Positions 52,460 through 62,531 are shown, counted from the stretch's first letter. The stretch is DNA of 64,000 nt from Prevotella sp. 10(H) (GCF_000711235.1 NZ_JOMI01000003.1:124001-188000), one strand, 5' to 3'. Numbers and translations are program-made. The notes: generated from the letters alone by a model not told the origin.

Positions 52460-54214
52460 ATGAAAAGGTCATTTTCTACCTTATTTATAATTATCTCTAT
52501 ATTATCAGCATGTACTTTGGAACCTGATTCGAAAAGACCGTTTTTAAATCTTGGATTCGAATATTCAGTGCCTGATAATGATATTCCTCTGAGATGGAAT
52601 ATGTGGAATCCCGAGTATGATTTTAAACTAGTGGATAGGCGCGAGGAATCGGGTAAATGTTTTAAAATAGAAAGTAAGCATTTATATAGTAAAGAATTCC
52701 GTTTTTTTGGAACATTGCCTCTTGATCTTGTACTAGGTAAAGAAGTGGAACTAAGGGGAAAAATAAGAGTTCATTCGGTCAATGACGGATTTTCAGGGTT
52801 ATGGTGTAGTGTATCACAATGCGATAGTACCCTGTTCTTTGATGATATGAAAGATCGGGGTATAAAAGGTACCACTGATTGGCAATTGGTTTCACTGAAA
52901 GTTAATGTCGATACGCAAGCAACAGATATTAACTTCGGTGGAATTTTGTCAGGAAGCGGTACAGCATGGTTCGACGATTTTGAGATTTTTATCGATGGAA
53001 TCAAACTCATTGAATCTGACCCTTCAGTGCTTGAACCGAAAAAAGAAGAAATTTCATCGTTACAGAAATATATACATCCATTAGAGACACTCGATCCTGA
53101 TGTAAAATCAAATAATGATCTTGAAGTATTAGATAAGATGATTCAGCATGCAAAAGTGATAGGGCTAGGTGAATCTTCGCATGGTACAAGTGAGATATTT
53201 CAGATGAAGCATAGGATAATCAGATACCTTGCAGAAAAACATGGCTTTGATATTTTTTCAATAGAGGCCAATATGCCGGAAGCATGCGAAATAAACAATT
53301 ATATCAAAGGTCTTGGAAGCCAAGAAATTAATCCCATAAAAAATATGTATTATGGCGTATGGAGCACACACGAAGTGAGGAATATGATAGAATGGATGAA
53401 AACTTATAATTCTGCGGTCGATAGAATGCAATTTACAGGATTTGATATGCAGTTTTGTGATGAATCAGTTAAAGTATTAGAATCAGCTTTTATCAGGAAC
53501 AAAAATGTCAAATCACACATAAAAGAGTTGAAAAATAAGTTAACCGAAAGAAAGGATTATACTAAACCCTTATCAGAGGAGGAGTCGAAACTTATTAAAG
53601 AAAAAATAAATATAAAGTTAAGCCTTATCAGAGAAGGAATAGATCAGTCTTCTATGGATACGAAAAAAAAGGCATGGCTGCATCAGAATATAAGAATATT
53701 AGAACAATACCTGAACTTATCCCCTGCTAAGAGGGATGAATTTATGGCCGAAAATCTTTTATGGATAAAAGATCAGAATCCACAGTCTAAGATTGCAGTG
53801 TGGGCTCATAACGGGCATATTAAAAAAAGTGGATATAGTATGGGAAGCCATTTATCGAAAGCACTTGATGAAGAATATCTATCTATCGGATTTGCTTTTT
53901 ATCATGGTAAGCACACGGCAGCAACAGGCGTGAATTATACATTGTCAGGTCAGAAATCAAAGGAAGCTTATCCGGGAACTTATGAATATTTGTTTAATGC
54001 GATAGAGGAACCTCTTTTTATACTTGATTTACGCGAAGCAAAAAAAGATAGTTCAATGAATGGCAAATGGCTTTCTGGCGATATGGAATTTCGCAATGCA
54101 GGCCTTACCAAGCAAAAGTGTGAATTTTTCCGAACTTATCTGGTGGATGATTTTGACCTTATTATATTTATAAAGGAATCTACACCAACTAAGCTATTAT
54201 CCCCATCGGAGTAA
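52460..54214 (+). CDS. Erythromycin-esterase family lipoprotein
   Basis: The 584-residue lipoprotein has lipobox LSAC (Cys18). Residues about 25-190 form a beta-sandwich, carbohydrate-binding-like domain. From about 205 it has the erythromycin-esterase superfamily signatures VIGLGESSHGTSE, IFSIEANMPEACE, YYGVWSTHEVRNM and AVWAHNGHIKKSG. Members of this superfamily are hydrolases, only some of which inactivate macrolides. Envelope location and the extra N-terminal domain argue for another substrate, so resistance should not be assumed. It is transcribed alone. Confidence 0.85.
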   Translation: MKRSFSTLFIIISILSACTLEPDSKRPFLNLGFEYSVPDNDIPLRWNMWNPEYDFKLVDRREESGKCFKIESKHLYSKEFRFFGTLPLDLVLGKEVELRGKIRVHSVNDGFSGLWCSVSQCDSTLFFDDMKDRGIKGTTDWQLVSLKVNVDTQATDINFGGILSGSGTAWFDDFEIFIDGIKLIESDPSVLEPKKEEISSLQKYIHPLETLDPDVKSNNDLEVLDKMIQHAKVIGLGESSHGTSEIFQMKHRIIRYLAEKHGFDIFSIEANMPEACEINNYIKGLGSQEINPIKNMYYGVWSTHEVRNMIEWMKTYNSAVDRMQFTGFDMQFCDESVKVLESAFIRNKNVKSHIKELKNKLTERKDYTKPLSEEESKLIKEKINIKLSLIREGIDQSSMDTKKKAWLHQNIRILEQYLNLSPAKRDEFMAENLLWIKDQNPQSKIAVWAHNGHIKKSGYSMGSHLSKALDEEYLSIGFAFYHGKHTAATGVNYTLSGQKSKEAYPGTYEYLFNAIEEPLFILDLREAKKDSSMNGKWLSGDMEFRNAGLTKQKCEFFRTYLVDDFDLIIFIKESTPTKLLSPSE

Positions 54215-54311
54215 TTATATACTATTTAATCACTTATTTTAAGTTATAAGTGTCAATCCGACTTATAGTATTGTTTTTTTGATAAAAAATGATTAAAATT
54301 GCTATCTTGAC

Positions 54312-54342
54312 TTTGCAATGACGTAAAAAAAAAGTACCTTCG
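54312..54342 (+). promoter_or_regulatory. -33/-7 promoter for the AAA_14-type gene
   Basis: TTTG (54312-54315), a 19-base spacer and TACCTTCG (54335-54342, one mismatch to TAnnTTTG) give the expected spacing, 24 bases before the GTG start at 54367. Confidence 0.6.
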
Positions 54343-54366
54343 TCGGATTTTAATTTAGTTTATTAA

Positions 54367-55557
54367 GTGGAATCATTCTTTCGTACACATAGATATTTAG
54401 TGGAACATCTGGATGGTGTTATTCCGAGGTTGTTGATGAAGCAGATTGACTGGTCGCAAAGGCTTATAGGAATAAAAGGAACCCGAGGAGTAGGTAAAAC
54501 TACGTTTCTGCTCCAGTATGCGAAAGAGTTTTTCGATATAAGCAAAAGGGATTGTCTTTATATAAATTTGAACCAATTCTATTTTACCATAAGGACAATT
54601 ACCAGTTTTGCCCGTGAGTTTGTCGACAGAGGCGGCAAAACACTCTTGCTCGATCAGGTATACAAATATCCAGACTGGGCAAAGGAATTGAAAGAATGTT
54701 ACGAACTGTATCCTCAGTTGAAGATTGTCTTTACAGGTTCTACTGTAATGAAGCTTCACGAGGATGAAGGTCTATCACCAATAGTTCAGGTGTACAATCT
54801 GAGAGGATTTTCGTATAGGGAGTTTCTTAATATTCAGTTCAAGAAGAGTTTTTCGGCATATAGGCTTGAGGAGATTATAAACAATCATCAGAAGATTGCT
54901 GCTGAAGTTTCTTCTCAGATAAGGCCTCTCGATAATTTCTGGTCTTATATGCATCATGGTTATTACCCGTTTTTTCTGGAGAAAAGGAATTTCTCTGAAA
55001 ACCTGTTGAAGACGGTGAATATGATGCTGGAAGTAGATGTTTTGTCTATCAGGCAGATTGAGTTAAGTTATTTGCCTAAACTCAGAAAGTTGCTATATCT
55101 GATAGCACAGTCGGCACCCGGCAAACCTAATATAAGCCAGTTGAGCATCGATTGTGAGATATCGAGAGCTACTGTAACTAATTATATGGAATATTTGCGA
55201 AGTGCCCGATTGATAAACATGCTATACAGCGAAGGGGAAGAATTTCCTAAAAAACCTGATTTGGTATATATGCACAATACAAATCTGATATTTCCACTGA
55301 AAATGTCCCAGATAGAAGATCAGTCTTTGCGCGAAACATTTTTTTACAATCAGGTGCATCATAGCGACAGTAAGCTGAAAAAGGGTGTGAAAAGCGGAAT
55401 GTTTATTGTGGAAAACGACGGAAAGAAATATAAATTTAAGATAGAAGGACAAAAAAGTAGGGGTAAGAATAAGTCGGAACTATTCTATGCGGTAGGAAGC
55501 CTTGAAGCCGGCGATAAAAATGTAATCCCTCTTTGGCTGTTCGGTTTTTTATATTAG
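54367..55557 (+). CDS. AAA_14-type ATP-binding protein
   Basis: The 396-residue ATPase is of the AAA_14/DUF4143-like group common in Bacteroidales and of unknown role. Walker A is GIKGTRGVGKTTF (about 35-47). The Walker B region reads KTLLLDQVYKYPDW, with Gln where most relatives carry the catalytic Glu. A sensor-like IVFTGSTVMKL follows. The C-terminal half contains a winged-helix-like segment (ISQLSIDCEISRATVTNYMEYL) and a positively charged end. Start is GTG 54367, supported by the family-like opening MESFFRTHRYLVEH and the promoter upstream. It is monocistronic. Confidence 0.8.
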   Translation: MESFFRTHRYLVEHLDGVIPRLLMKQIDWSQRLIGIKGTRGVGKTTFLLQYAKEFFDISKRDCLYINLNQFYFTIRTITSFAREFVDRGGKTLLLDQVYKYPDWAKELKECYELYPQLKIVFTGSTVMKLHEDEGLSPIVQVYNLRGFSYREFLNIQFKKSFSAYRLEEIINNHQKIAAEVSSQIRPLDNFWSYMHHGYYPFFLEKRNFSENLLKTVNMMLEVDVLSIRQIELSYLPKLRKLLYLIAQSAPGKPNISQLSIDCEISRATVTNYMEYLRSARLINMLYSEGEEFPKKPDLVYMHNTNLIFPLKMSQIEDQSLRETFFYNQVHHSDSKLKKGVKSGMFIVENDGKKYKFKIEGQKSRGKNKSELFYAVGSLEAGDKNVIPLWLFGFLY

Positions 55558-55635
55558 TGTGTATGTGATTTGGCAGGGATGCAAATCAACTAATTATAAC
55601 GTAAATCAATTAAGATAATCAACTATTACAAAGGT

Positions 55636-58600
55636 ATGGCTAAACAAAAAAGATTCCTAACATGTGATGGTAATCAGGCTGCAGCGCATATTTCATATAT
55701 GTTCAGCGAGGTAGCTTCGATTTATCCGATCACACCGTCATCGACAATGGCAGAATATGTCGATGAATGGGCGGCAGCAGGCCGCAAGAACATATTCGGC
55801 GAAGTATTGAAAGTACAGGAAATGCAATCCGAAGCAGGTGCAGCCGGTGCAGTACACGGTTCACTGCAGGCGGGTGCATTGACAACTACATATACAGCTT
55901 CTCAGGGTCTGTTGTTGATGATCCCGAATATGTATAAAATTGCAGGTGAACTTCTTCCAAGTGTGTTCCATATTTCGGCTCGTGCTCTTGCAGCGCAGGC
56001 TCTTTCTATTTTCGGTGACCATCAGGACGTAATGGCAGCACGCCAGACCGGTTTTGCCATGTTCTTCTCGGGTTCCGTACAGGAAGTAATGGATCTTTCG
56101 GCAGTTCCCCATCTGGCAACGTTGGAGTCCCGTATTCCGTTCATGAATATATTTGACGGATTCCGTACATCGCACGAAATACAGAAAGTGGAAGAAATGG
56201 ATCAGGAAGACCTGATTCCGCTTATCGATCAGAAAGCTTTGGCTGAATTCCGCGAAAGGGCTCTCAATCCTGAAAACCCTGTAACGCGTGGTACTGCTCA
56301 GAATGATGATATTTACTTCCAGTCTCGCGAAGCTGCTAATAAATTCTATGATGCAGTTCCTGAAATCGTAGAAAAATATCTGGCAGAGATATCCAAAATC
56401 ACAGGCCGTAAATATGGTTTGTTCGATTACTACGGTGCAGAAGATGCAGACCGCGTAATTATCGCAATGGGTTCTGTAACGGAAGCTATCAAGGAAACAG
56501 TAGACTACCTGAATGCCAAAGGCGAGAAGGTCGGTCTTGTTGCCGTTCACTTATATCGTCCGTTCAAAGTAGAAGCTTTCCTTTCGGCTATTCCTAAGAC
56601 AGCTAAAAGAATCGCAGTTCTCGACCGTACAAAAGAACCGGGAGCTCCGGGTCAACCATTGTATATGGATACAAAAGACTGTTTCTACGGAAAAGAAGAT
56701 GCTCCGACTATTGTTGGCGGTATCTACGGTCTTTCATCTAAAGATACTACTCCGGCACAGATCATGTCAGTATATGAAAATCTGGCTATGCCTATGCCGA
56801 AGAACGATTTCACTATCGGTATCGTGGATGACGTGACTTTCAAGTCACTTCCATTGAAAGAAGAAGTCTCGGTAGATGAAACTGCATATGAAGCAAAATT
56901 CTACGGATTAGGTTCTGACGGTACGGTAGGAGCTAATAAGAATACTGTTAAGATTATCGGCGATAATACAAATAAATATTGTCAGGCATATTTCGCCTAC
57001 GACTCTAAGAAATCGGGAGGTTTTACAGCTTCTCACCTTCGTTTCGGTGACAATCCTATACGTTCTACTTATTTGGTAAATACACCGAACTTCGTGGCAT
57101 GTCACGTTCCGGCTTATCTTCATCTTTATGATGTAACCAAAGGTTTGAAAAAGAATGGAACATTCCTGCTTAACTCTGTTTGGAGTAAGGAAGATGTTGG
57201 TAATTACCTGCCTGACCATGTGAAGAAATATCTGGCTGAAAACAATATCAATTTCTACATTATCAATGCAACTAAGATTGCTACAGAAATTGGTCTTGGT
57301 GGCCGTACAAATACGATCCTTCAGTCTGCATTCTTCAAAATTTCTAATGTGATCCCTTATGATCTTGCCGTAGAGCAGATGAAGAAATTCATTGTGAAGT
57401 CTTATGGCCGTAAAGGAGAAGATGTTGTAAACAAAAACTATGCTGCCGTAGACCGCGGTATCGAGATAGAGAAAGTAGAAGTTCCTGCAGAATGGGCTAA
57501 CATTGTTGTTGGCAAAGCGGAAGAAGACAATGCTCCTGAATTTATCAAGAAAGTTGTTCGTCCGGTAAATGCGCAACGTGGCTCTGACTTGCCAGTGTCT
57601 GTATTCGTTGGCCGTGAAGACGGTACATGGGATAACGGTACTACTGAGTATGAAAAACGCGGTGTAGCTGCTTTCGTTCCTGTATGGGAAGCTGAAAACT
57701 GTATACAGTGTAACCAGTGTGCATATGTTTGTCCTCATGCTACTATCCGTCCATTTATGTTGGATGCTACAGAGCAGACTCATGCTCCGGCCGGTATCGA
57801 ACTTCTCAAAGCTCAGGGCAAACAATTCGATGGTATGGCATTCCGCATTCAGGTAGACGTATTAGACTGTCTTGGTTGTGGTAACTGTGCCGATATCTGT
57901 CCGGGCAAAAAAGGCAATTCAGCCCTTAAAATGGTTGAAATCGGTACACAATTCCCTGAACAGAACAACTGGGATTTCATGATCAAAAATGTAACCAGCA
58001 AGGCTCACCTTGTGGATACAAAACTGAATGTGAAAAACTCTCAGTTTGCAACTCCATTGTTTGAGTTCTCAGGCGCATGTTCAGGTTGCGGTGAAACTCC
58101 ATATGTAAAACTTGTTACTCAGCTGTTCGGAGACCGTATGCTGATTGCCAATGCTACAGGTTGTTCTTCAATCTATGGCGGTTCTGCACCTTCTACTCCT
58201 TATCGTAGGAATGAGGAAGGAAAAGGTCCGGCTTGGGCAAATTCATTGTTTGAAGATAATGCCGAATTCGGTCTTGGTTATGCATTGGCAAATATAACAA
58301 TGCGCGACAGGCTGGTTAAGCTGATGACGCAGGCTCAGGATTGCGACCAGTGTTCTCCTGAGATCAAAGCTATTTACAAAGAATGGATCGAGAATAAAGA
58401 CGAGGCTGAAAAGACAAAGGAAATTCATGCAAGAATGATGCCTTTGCTTGAAGTGGAAAAAGACAAATGCGAATATTGCAAGGAAATCTATTCTCTGAAA
58501 CAATATATTATCAAGCGTTCTATCTGGATATTCGGAGGTGACGGTTGGGCTTACGATATAGGTTTCGGTGGTCTCGACCATGTAATTGCTTCGGGTGAAG

Positions 58601-59184
58601 ATGTAAATATCCTTGTACTCGATACGGAAGTTTATTCTAATACGGGAGGTCAGTCTTCCAAATCTACACCTGTGGCTGCTGTAGCTAAATTTGCTGCTGC
58701 CGGTAAGAAAATACGTAAGAAAGACCTTGGTATGATAGCGACTACTTACGGTTATGTATATGTTGCTCAGGTAGCAATGGGTGCTAATCAGGGACAATGC
58801 CTTAAAGCAATCAAGGAAGCTGAGGAATATAAAGGACCGTCACTTGTAATTGCATATTCTCCATGTATCAGCCACGGGTTGCGTAAAGGAATGGGGCATG
58901 CTCAGGATGAAGAGAAAGCAGCTGTGGCCTGCGGATACTGGCATCTATGGCGTTACAACCCGATGTTGGAAGACGAAGGCAAGAATCCGTTTATCATGGA
59001 TAGCAAAGAGCCGGACTGGACTAAATTCCAGGATTATCTGAAAGGCGAGGTTCGTTATACATCGCTTCAGAAATCGAATCCGACAGAATCGGAAGAATTG
59101 TACCAGGCTGCTCAAAGCAATGCTATGTGGCGCTATAAGAGCTATATGCGTCTTGCAGCTGAATCTTCTGATAAGCCAGAATAA
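55636..59184 (+). CDS. nifJ: Pyruvate:ferredoxin (flavodoxin) oxidoreductase
   Basis: This large single-chain PFOR converts pyruvate and CoA to acetyl-CoA and CO2 with reduction of ferredoxin. The 1182-residue protein has the order of the homodimeric enzyme: the N-terminal pyruvate-binding domain (YPITPSSTMAEYVDEWA), the gamma domain, then two 4Fe-4S motifs (CIQCNQCAYVCP near 688-700 and CLGCGNCADICP near 745-756). A third cluster cysteine pair lies in GACSGCGETPY near 812, and the TPP site GDGWAYDIGFGG near 968 is followed by NTGGQSSKSTP. It is monocistronic with a terminator downstream. Two long antisense frames across it are shadows. Confidence 0.97.
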   Translation: MAKQKRFLTCDGNQAAAHISYMFSEVASIYPITPSSTMAEYVDEWAAAGRKNIFGEVLKVQEMQSEAGAAGAVHGSLQAGALTTTYTASQGLLLMIPNMYKIAGELLPSVFHISARALAAQALSIFGDHQDVMAARQTGFAMFFSGSVQEVMDLSAVPHLATLESRIPFMNIFDGFRTSHEIQKVEEMDQEDLIPLIDQKALAEFRERALNPENPVTRGTAQNDDIYFQSREAANKFYDAVPEIVEKYLAEISKITGRKYGLFDYYGAEDADRVIIAMGSVTEAIKETVDYLNAKGEKVGLVAVHLYRPFKVEAFLSAIPKTAKRIAVLDRTKEPGAPGQPLYMDTKDCFYGKEDAPTIVGGIYGLSSKDTTPAQIMSVYENLAMPMPKNDFTIGIVDDVTFKSLPLKEEVSVDETAYEAKFYGLGSDGTVGANKNTVKIIGDNTNKYCQAYFAYDSKKSGGFTASHLRFGDNPIRSTYLVNTPNFVACHVPAYLHLYDVTKGLKKNGTFLLNSVWSKEDVGNYLPDHVKKYLAENNINFYIINATKIATEIGLGGRTNTILQSAFFKISNVIPYDLAVEQMKKFIVKSYGRKGEDVVNKNYAAVDRGIEIEKVEVPAEWANIVVGKAEEDNAPEFIKKVVRPVNAQRGSDLPVSVFVGREDGTWDNGTTEYEKRGVAAFVPVWEAENCIQCNQCAYVCPHATIRPFMLDATEQTHAPAGIELLKAQGKQFDGMAFRIQVDVLDCLGCGNCADICPGKKGNSALKMVEIGTQFPEQNNWDFMIKNVTSKAHLVDTKLNVKNSQFATPLFEFSGACSGCGETPYVKLVTQLFGDRMLIANATGCSSIYGGSAPSTPYRRNEEGKGPAWANSLFEDNAEFGLGYALANITMRDRLVKLMTQAQDCDQCSPEIKAIYKEWIENKDEAEKTKEIHARMMPLLEVEKDKCEYCKEIYSLKQYIIKRSIWIFGGDGWAYDIGFGGLDHVIASGEDVNILVLDTEVYSNTGGQSSKSTPVAAVAKFAAAGKKIRKKDLGMIATTYGYVYVAQVAMGANQGQCLKAIKEAEEYKGPSLVIAYSPCISHGLRKGMGHAQDEEKAAVACGYWHLWRYNPMLEDEGKNPFIMDSKEPDWTKFQDYLKGEVRYTSLQKSNPTESEELYQAAQSNAMWRYKSYMRLAAESSDKPE

Positions 59185-59228
59185 GATTTAATATATAACT
59201 ATATTAATTAATAAATATTAGCGTTTAG

Positions 59229-59264
59229 GCGGGGTGAATTTTGATAATTCACCCTGCTTTTTTG
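59229..59264 (+). terminator. Rho-independent terminator after nifJ
   Basis: A 12-bp stem (GCGGGGTGAATT / AATTCACCCTGC, one wobble) with a TTGAT loop is followed by seven T. Confidence 0.9.
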
Positions 59265-59350
59265 TTAAAAGCCTTATCTCTACGGGATTATTCATTGTAA
59301 ACTTTGATATTTTTAGTACTCAAATAAATTATAATTTGAAAAATATGTAT

Positions 59351-59358
59351 TATCTTTG
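59351..59358 (+). promoter_or_regulatory. -7 promoter box for the gldKLM operon
   Basis: TATCTTTG matches TAnnTTTG, 40 bases upstream of the gldK ATG. Confidence 0.6.
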
Positions 59359-59398
59359 CCAAACCTGATATATAGTTATTATAACTGATACAAAACAT

Positions 59399-61561
59399 AT
59401 GAACAAAAAGACTTTACTAACTTCACTACTATTGCTCTGTGTGTCAATAGTATCCTTAGCACAGACTAATCGTACTGAGCAGTATTCGGTTCCTAGCCGA
59501 AATGAATACCTTCTCAAAGATCCTCTCTGGTTTATCTCAATAGGGGCCGGGGCGCAGGTTTATTTTGGAGAAGATGACAATGGAGTTCCGGGCAATCGCA
59601 TTGGTCTGGACAAAAGAGCTACATTCGCACCGACTTTAACTATCGGCCGCCGGATGAGTAATATAATCACGCTTCGTCTGCAATTATCAGGAGGTAGCTT
59701 GCATGGTTTTAACGATGGTTGGAATGGAACCTATACAAGATGGTGGAAAGACGGTTCTAACGGAGACGATTTTATGAAAATATCCAAAGACCCACAATGG
59801 GACTATATGGGATGGGAAGAAGGCAAGGATTACATGTATGGTGTTGTAGACCACACTGGAGTGCCTGTATACCATGCAGCGTGGGGTGAGAATGAAAAAT
59901 ACTACATGCAGCATATGCGTTATTTCAGTGCTACAGGAGACGTGTCGCTGAATCTTATCAATCTGATAAAAGGATATCAACCTAACCGTAAGTTTGAAAT
60001 ATGGCCGTTCGCAGGTGTGGGCTGGTATCAACGTTTTGCTCATATGGGTACACTGAACAATACGTTTTTTGGAGGCAGCTTCGGTTTGAATCTGGGATAT
60101 AATATTACAAGAAAATTCCAGGTGTTTGCGGAAGGTAGAGGCGTAATTGTAAGCGACGGATTTGACGGACAAAAAGGAGACATGAGTAACAATGGTATTG
60201 TACAGGCTACAATGGGTATTGCTTACAAATTCGGAGACCCTAAATATATCGACCCTGCTATCGAAACACGTTTGCTTATGCCGTATAATATTGCCCGCGG
60301 TTGTGACAAGATGGTACTTGTTCCGGGGGGTAATATCGAGATGGGTACTGGTGTAGACCCTCTTTGGGGTGATTCTGTTCCTCGCAAATTAGTTGCTGTT
60401 AGTCCGTTCTGGATGGATGAAACAGAAGTAACGAACAAACAATATCGCGAATTTGTTTATTGGGTACGCGATTCGATAATAAGAGAACGTTTGGCAGACC
60501 CGGCTTATGGTGGAGACCCTACATTTAAAGTATTGGTAAGACCGAAAGATGATTTGAGCGCACCGGTCGGTCAGCGTCTTAACTGGACAAAATCCATTCC
60601 TTGGAAGAATCCTACAAGCAGAGAATCAGCTGCTATAGCCAGCGTTGTCGGAGGTAATCCGTTCGGTGCAGATAAAGGTGGCTTGGTATCATCAGCAATG
60701 AATTATAAATACGACTGGTTCGATTCGAAAAGCTACTATGCATTTTTAAGTAAATTGCAGGAGGGAGAAGCTTCTTCTATAGCAATTACTAAAGATACTG
60801 CATACGTGAACATGAGAGGAGATATTGTTCGCGAAACATTGTCGAGATTATCACATGGCGACAGAATCGATTTTACAAATACTTATATAGTAAATATATA
60901 TCCCGATGTAATGAGTTGGATGACAGACTTCGCCAATGCAAAGAGCGAACGTTATGTAGAAAGCTATTTTACATCTAAGGCTTACGATAATTTCCCTGTG
61001 GTTGGTGTATCATGGGAAGCAGCCGATGCATACTGTGCATGGCGTACCGATCGTTATGTTTACGATAGTAATTGTAGTCTGGCTGGTTTTGAAGGTTACA
61101 GACTCCCTACAGAAGCAGAATGGGAATTTGCAGCAAGAAACGGACGTTCGGAACTGGACTATCCGTGGTATTCTAACGAAACTCATACTACAGACGGCTT
61201 AGCGCATGCTAATTTCCGTGCATCCAAAGACCTGAAAGATCTAGTGTCGCCGGTTGCCACATTCCTGCCAAACCGGTTCGGTTTGTATGATATGGCCGGA
61301 AATGTTTCTGAATGGACAACTACTACATTTACCGAATCTGTTGACCGTATGGCTGACGAGGCAAACCCTGATTTCAGTTACAGGGCTGTTCTTGCCGATC
61401 CGGCGATTCTGAAACGCAAAATCGTGAAAGGCGGATCTTGGAAAGATGCTACAGTAAGATCAGGAGAAAGATCAGTAGAATTTCAGGATAAAGGACGCTC
61501 TTTCATCGGATTCAGATGTGTCAGATCGTGGGGTGTTGACGAAAAAGGTAGATTTAGATAA
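59399..61561 (+). CDS. gldK: GldK/PorK type IX secretion protein fused to an N-terminal outer-membrane beta-barrel
   Basis: GldK/PorK forms the periplasmic ring of the type IX secretion system with GldN, usually anchored as a lipoprotein of about 450-490 residues. Here the product has 720 residues. It starts with a cleavable signal peptide (ending SLAQ, about residue 21) without a lipobox. Residues about 40-290 look like an OmpA-type barrel (FISIGAGAQVYFGEDD, FEIWPFAGVGWYQRF, FGLNLGYNITRKFQVFAEG). Residues about 310-720 are the FGE-sulfatase-like GldK domain (MVLVPGGNIEMGTG, DETEVTNKQYREFV, RLPTEAEWEFAARNG, MAGNVSEW, FIGFRCVRS). The FGE catalytic cysteine pair is absent, as expected for GldK. 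gldL follows. Confidence 0.88.
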   Translation: MNKKTLLTSLLLLCVSIVSLAQTNRTEQYSVPSRNEYLLKDPLWFISIGAGAQVYFGEDDNGVPGNRIGLDKRATFAPTLTIGRRMSNIITLRLQLSGGSLHGFNDGWNGTYTRWWKDGSNGDDFMKISKDPQWDYMGWEEGKDYMYGVVDHTGVPVYHAAWGENEKYYMQHMRYFSATGDVSLNLINLIKGYQPNRKFEIWPFAGVGWYQRFAHMGTLNNTFFGGSFGLNLGYNITRKFQVFAEGRGVIVSDGFDGQKGDMSNNGIVQATMGIAYKFGDPKYIDPAIETRLLMPYNIARGCDKMVLVPGGNIEMGTGVDPLWGDSVPRKLVAVSPFWMDETEVTNKQYREFVYWVRDSIIRERLADPAYGGDPTFKVLVRPKDDLSAPVGQRLNWTKSIPWKNPTSRESAAIASVVGGNPFGADKGGLVSSAMNYKYDWFDSKSYYAFLSKLQEGEASSIAITKDTAYVNMRGDIVRETLSRLSHGDRIDFTNTYIVNIYPDVMSWMTDFANAKSERYVESYFTSKAYDNFPVVGVSWEAADAYCAWRTDRYVYDSNCSLAGFEGYRLPTEAEWEFAARNGRSELDYPWYSNETHTTDGLAHANFRASKDLKDLVSPVATFLPNRFGLYDMAGNVSEWTTTTFTESVDRMADEANPDFSYRAVLADPAILKRKIVKGGSWKDATVRSGERSVEFQDKGRSFIGFRCVRSWGVDEKGRFR

Positions 61562-61616
61562 TAAATCGACAAAATATAAGTTATATACTTATATATAATA
61601 TTTATAGGTGAACAAG

Positions 61617-62531
61617 ATGGCAAAGAGAGATAATATTAAACATTTCATATCCAGTAGAAAAGGACAGATAATATTCAACTATTTATATAGCTGGGGGGCT
61701 GCAGTTGTGATCATTGGAGCCATGTTTAAGATTATTCATCTTCCTTTTGCCGATTACATACTAATGGCGGGAATGATTACAGAAGCTATAGTGTTTTTCA
61801 TTTCCGCATTTGATTACATTTCACCGACTCCGGCTACAGAAACCCCTGCAAATGCAGGTGTTTTTGTCGGTAGCAGTGTTACCGGTGGTACCGTAGTAGC
61901 ACCTCCGGGAGCAGCAAGAGCCTCAACAGAATCAGGAAAAGGTAAAGTCGAGGGTTCAGGCTCGGTTGTTATTATAGGAGGTGGCGGAAATGCAGGTAGT
62001 GGAAGTTATGCCGGATCTTCGGGCATGTCAAATGCTCAGGGTTCAGGTGGTACATCAGTTGGCTCTCCGTCTGTGGCATCAGGAAATACTGCAGGTGGAA
62101 GCAAAAATGTTTCTCCGGAATATGCTCAAAGTCTAAATGACACAGCTCAAAATCTGGAAGAGTTCTCTACTACAATACAATCATTGAATGAAGCATCCCA
62201 GAAGTTGCTGGGTGCGTATAAACATGTGACCGAAACTCAGGGTTTTGTAGATAATCTGGCAACATTAAACGAGAATGTAAGTGGACTGAATGATGTTTTC
62301 AATACACAATTGCAAACAATAAACGAACAGATGTCTGCTATCAGATATATCAATGATAGCCTGATCAGGATGAAAGGCCTGTATGACGGCGCTATCGGAG
62401 ATAGTTATATGTTCAGGGAAGAATCTGCAAAAATGACTAAGCATATCGAAGCATTGAATAATGTATATGCTCGCTTATTACAGGCTATGACAACAAATAA
62501 CAACAATAATATGAACCCAACTAATTTCTAA
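61617..62531 (+). CDS. gldL: Type IX secretion / gliding motor protein GldL (PorL)
   Basis: GldL forms with GldM the proton-driven inner-membrane motor of type IX secretion. From ATG 61617 the product has 304 residues; GTG 61608 would add three. Two transmembrane helices (about 19-38 and 46-65) flank a short loop, and the second contains E56, matching the motor glutamate of GldL. Residues about 85-165 are an unusually Gly/Ser-rich linker. A coiled-coil region (about 170-290, TIQSLNEASQKLLGAYKHV) follows. gldM begins 42 bases later. Confidence 0.92.
   Translation: MAKRDNIKHFISSRKGQIIFNYLYSWGAAVVIIGAMFKIIHLPFADYILMAGMITEAIVFFISAFDYISPTPATETPANAGVFVGSSVTGGTVVAPPGAARASTESGKGKVEGSGSVVIIGGGGNAGSGSYAGSSGMSNAQGSGGTSVGSPSVASGNTAGGSKNVSPEYAQSLNDTAQNLEEFSTTIQSLNEASQKLLGAYKHVTETQGFVDNLATLNENVSGLNDVFNTQLQTINEQMSAIRYINDSLIRMKGLYDGAIGDSYMFREESAKMTKHIEALNNVYARLLQAMTTNNNNNMNPTNF

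Noticed and set aside
52460-54214. Macrolide resistance determinant
   Set aside because: The superfamily match is clear, but the lipoprotein signal and extra N-terminal beta domain are not those of the known resistance esterases, and there is no mobile context.
55861-57825. Long minus-strand frames (229 and 305 codons) across nifJ
   Set aside because: They are antisense shadows of a very well supported PFOR gene; their translations are rich in Cys, Phe and Ile and show no family features.
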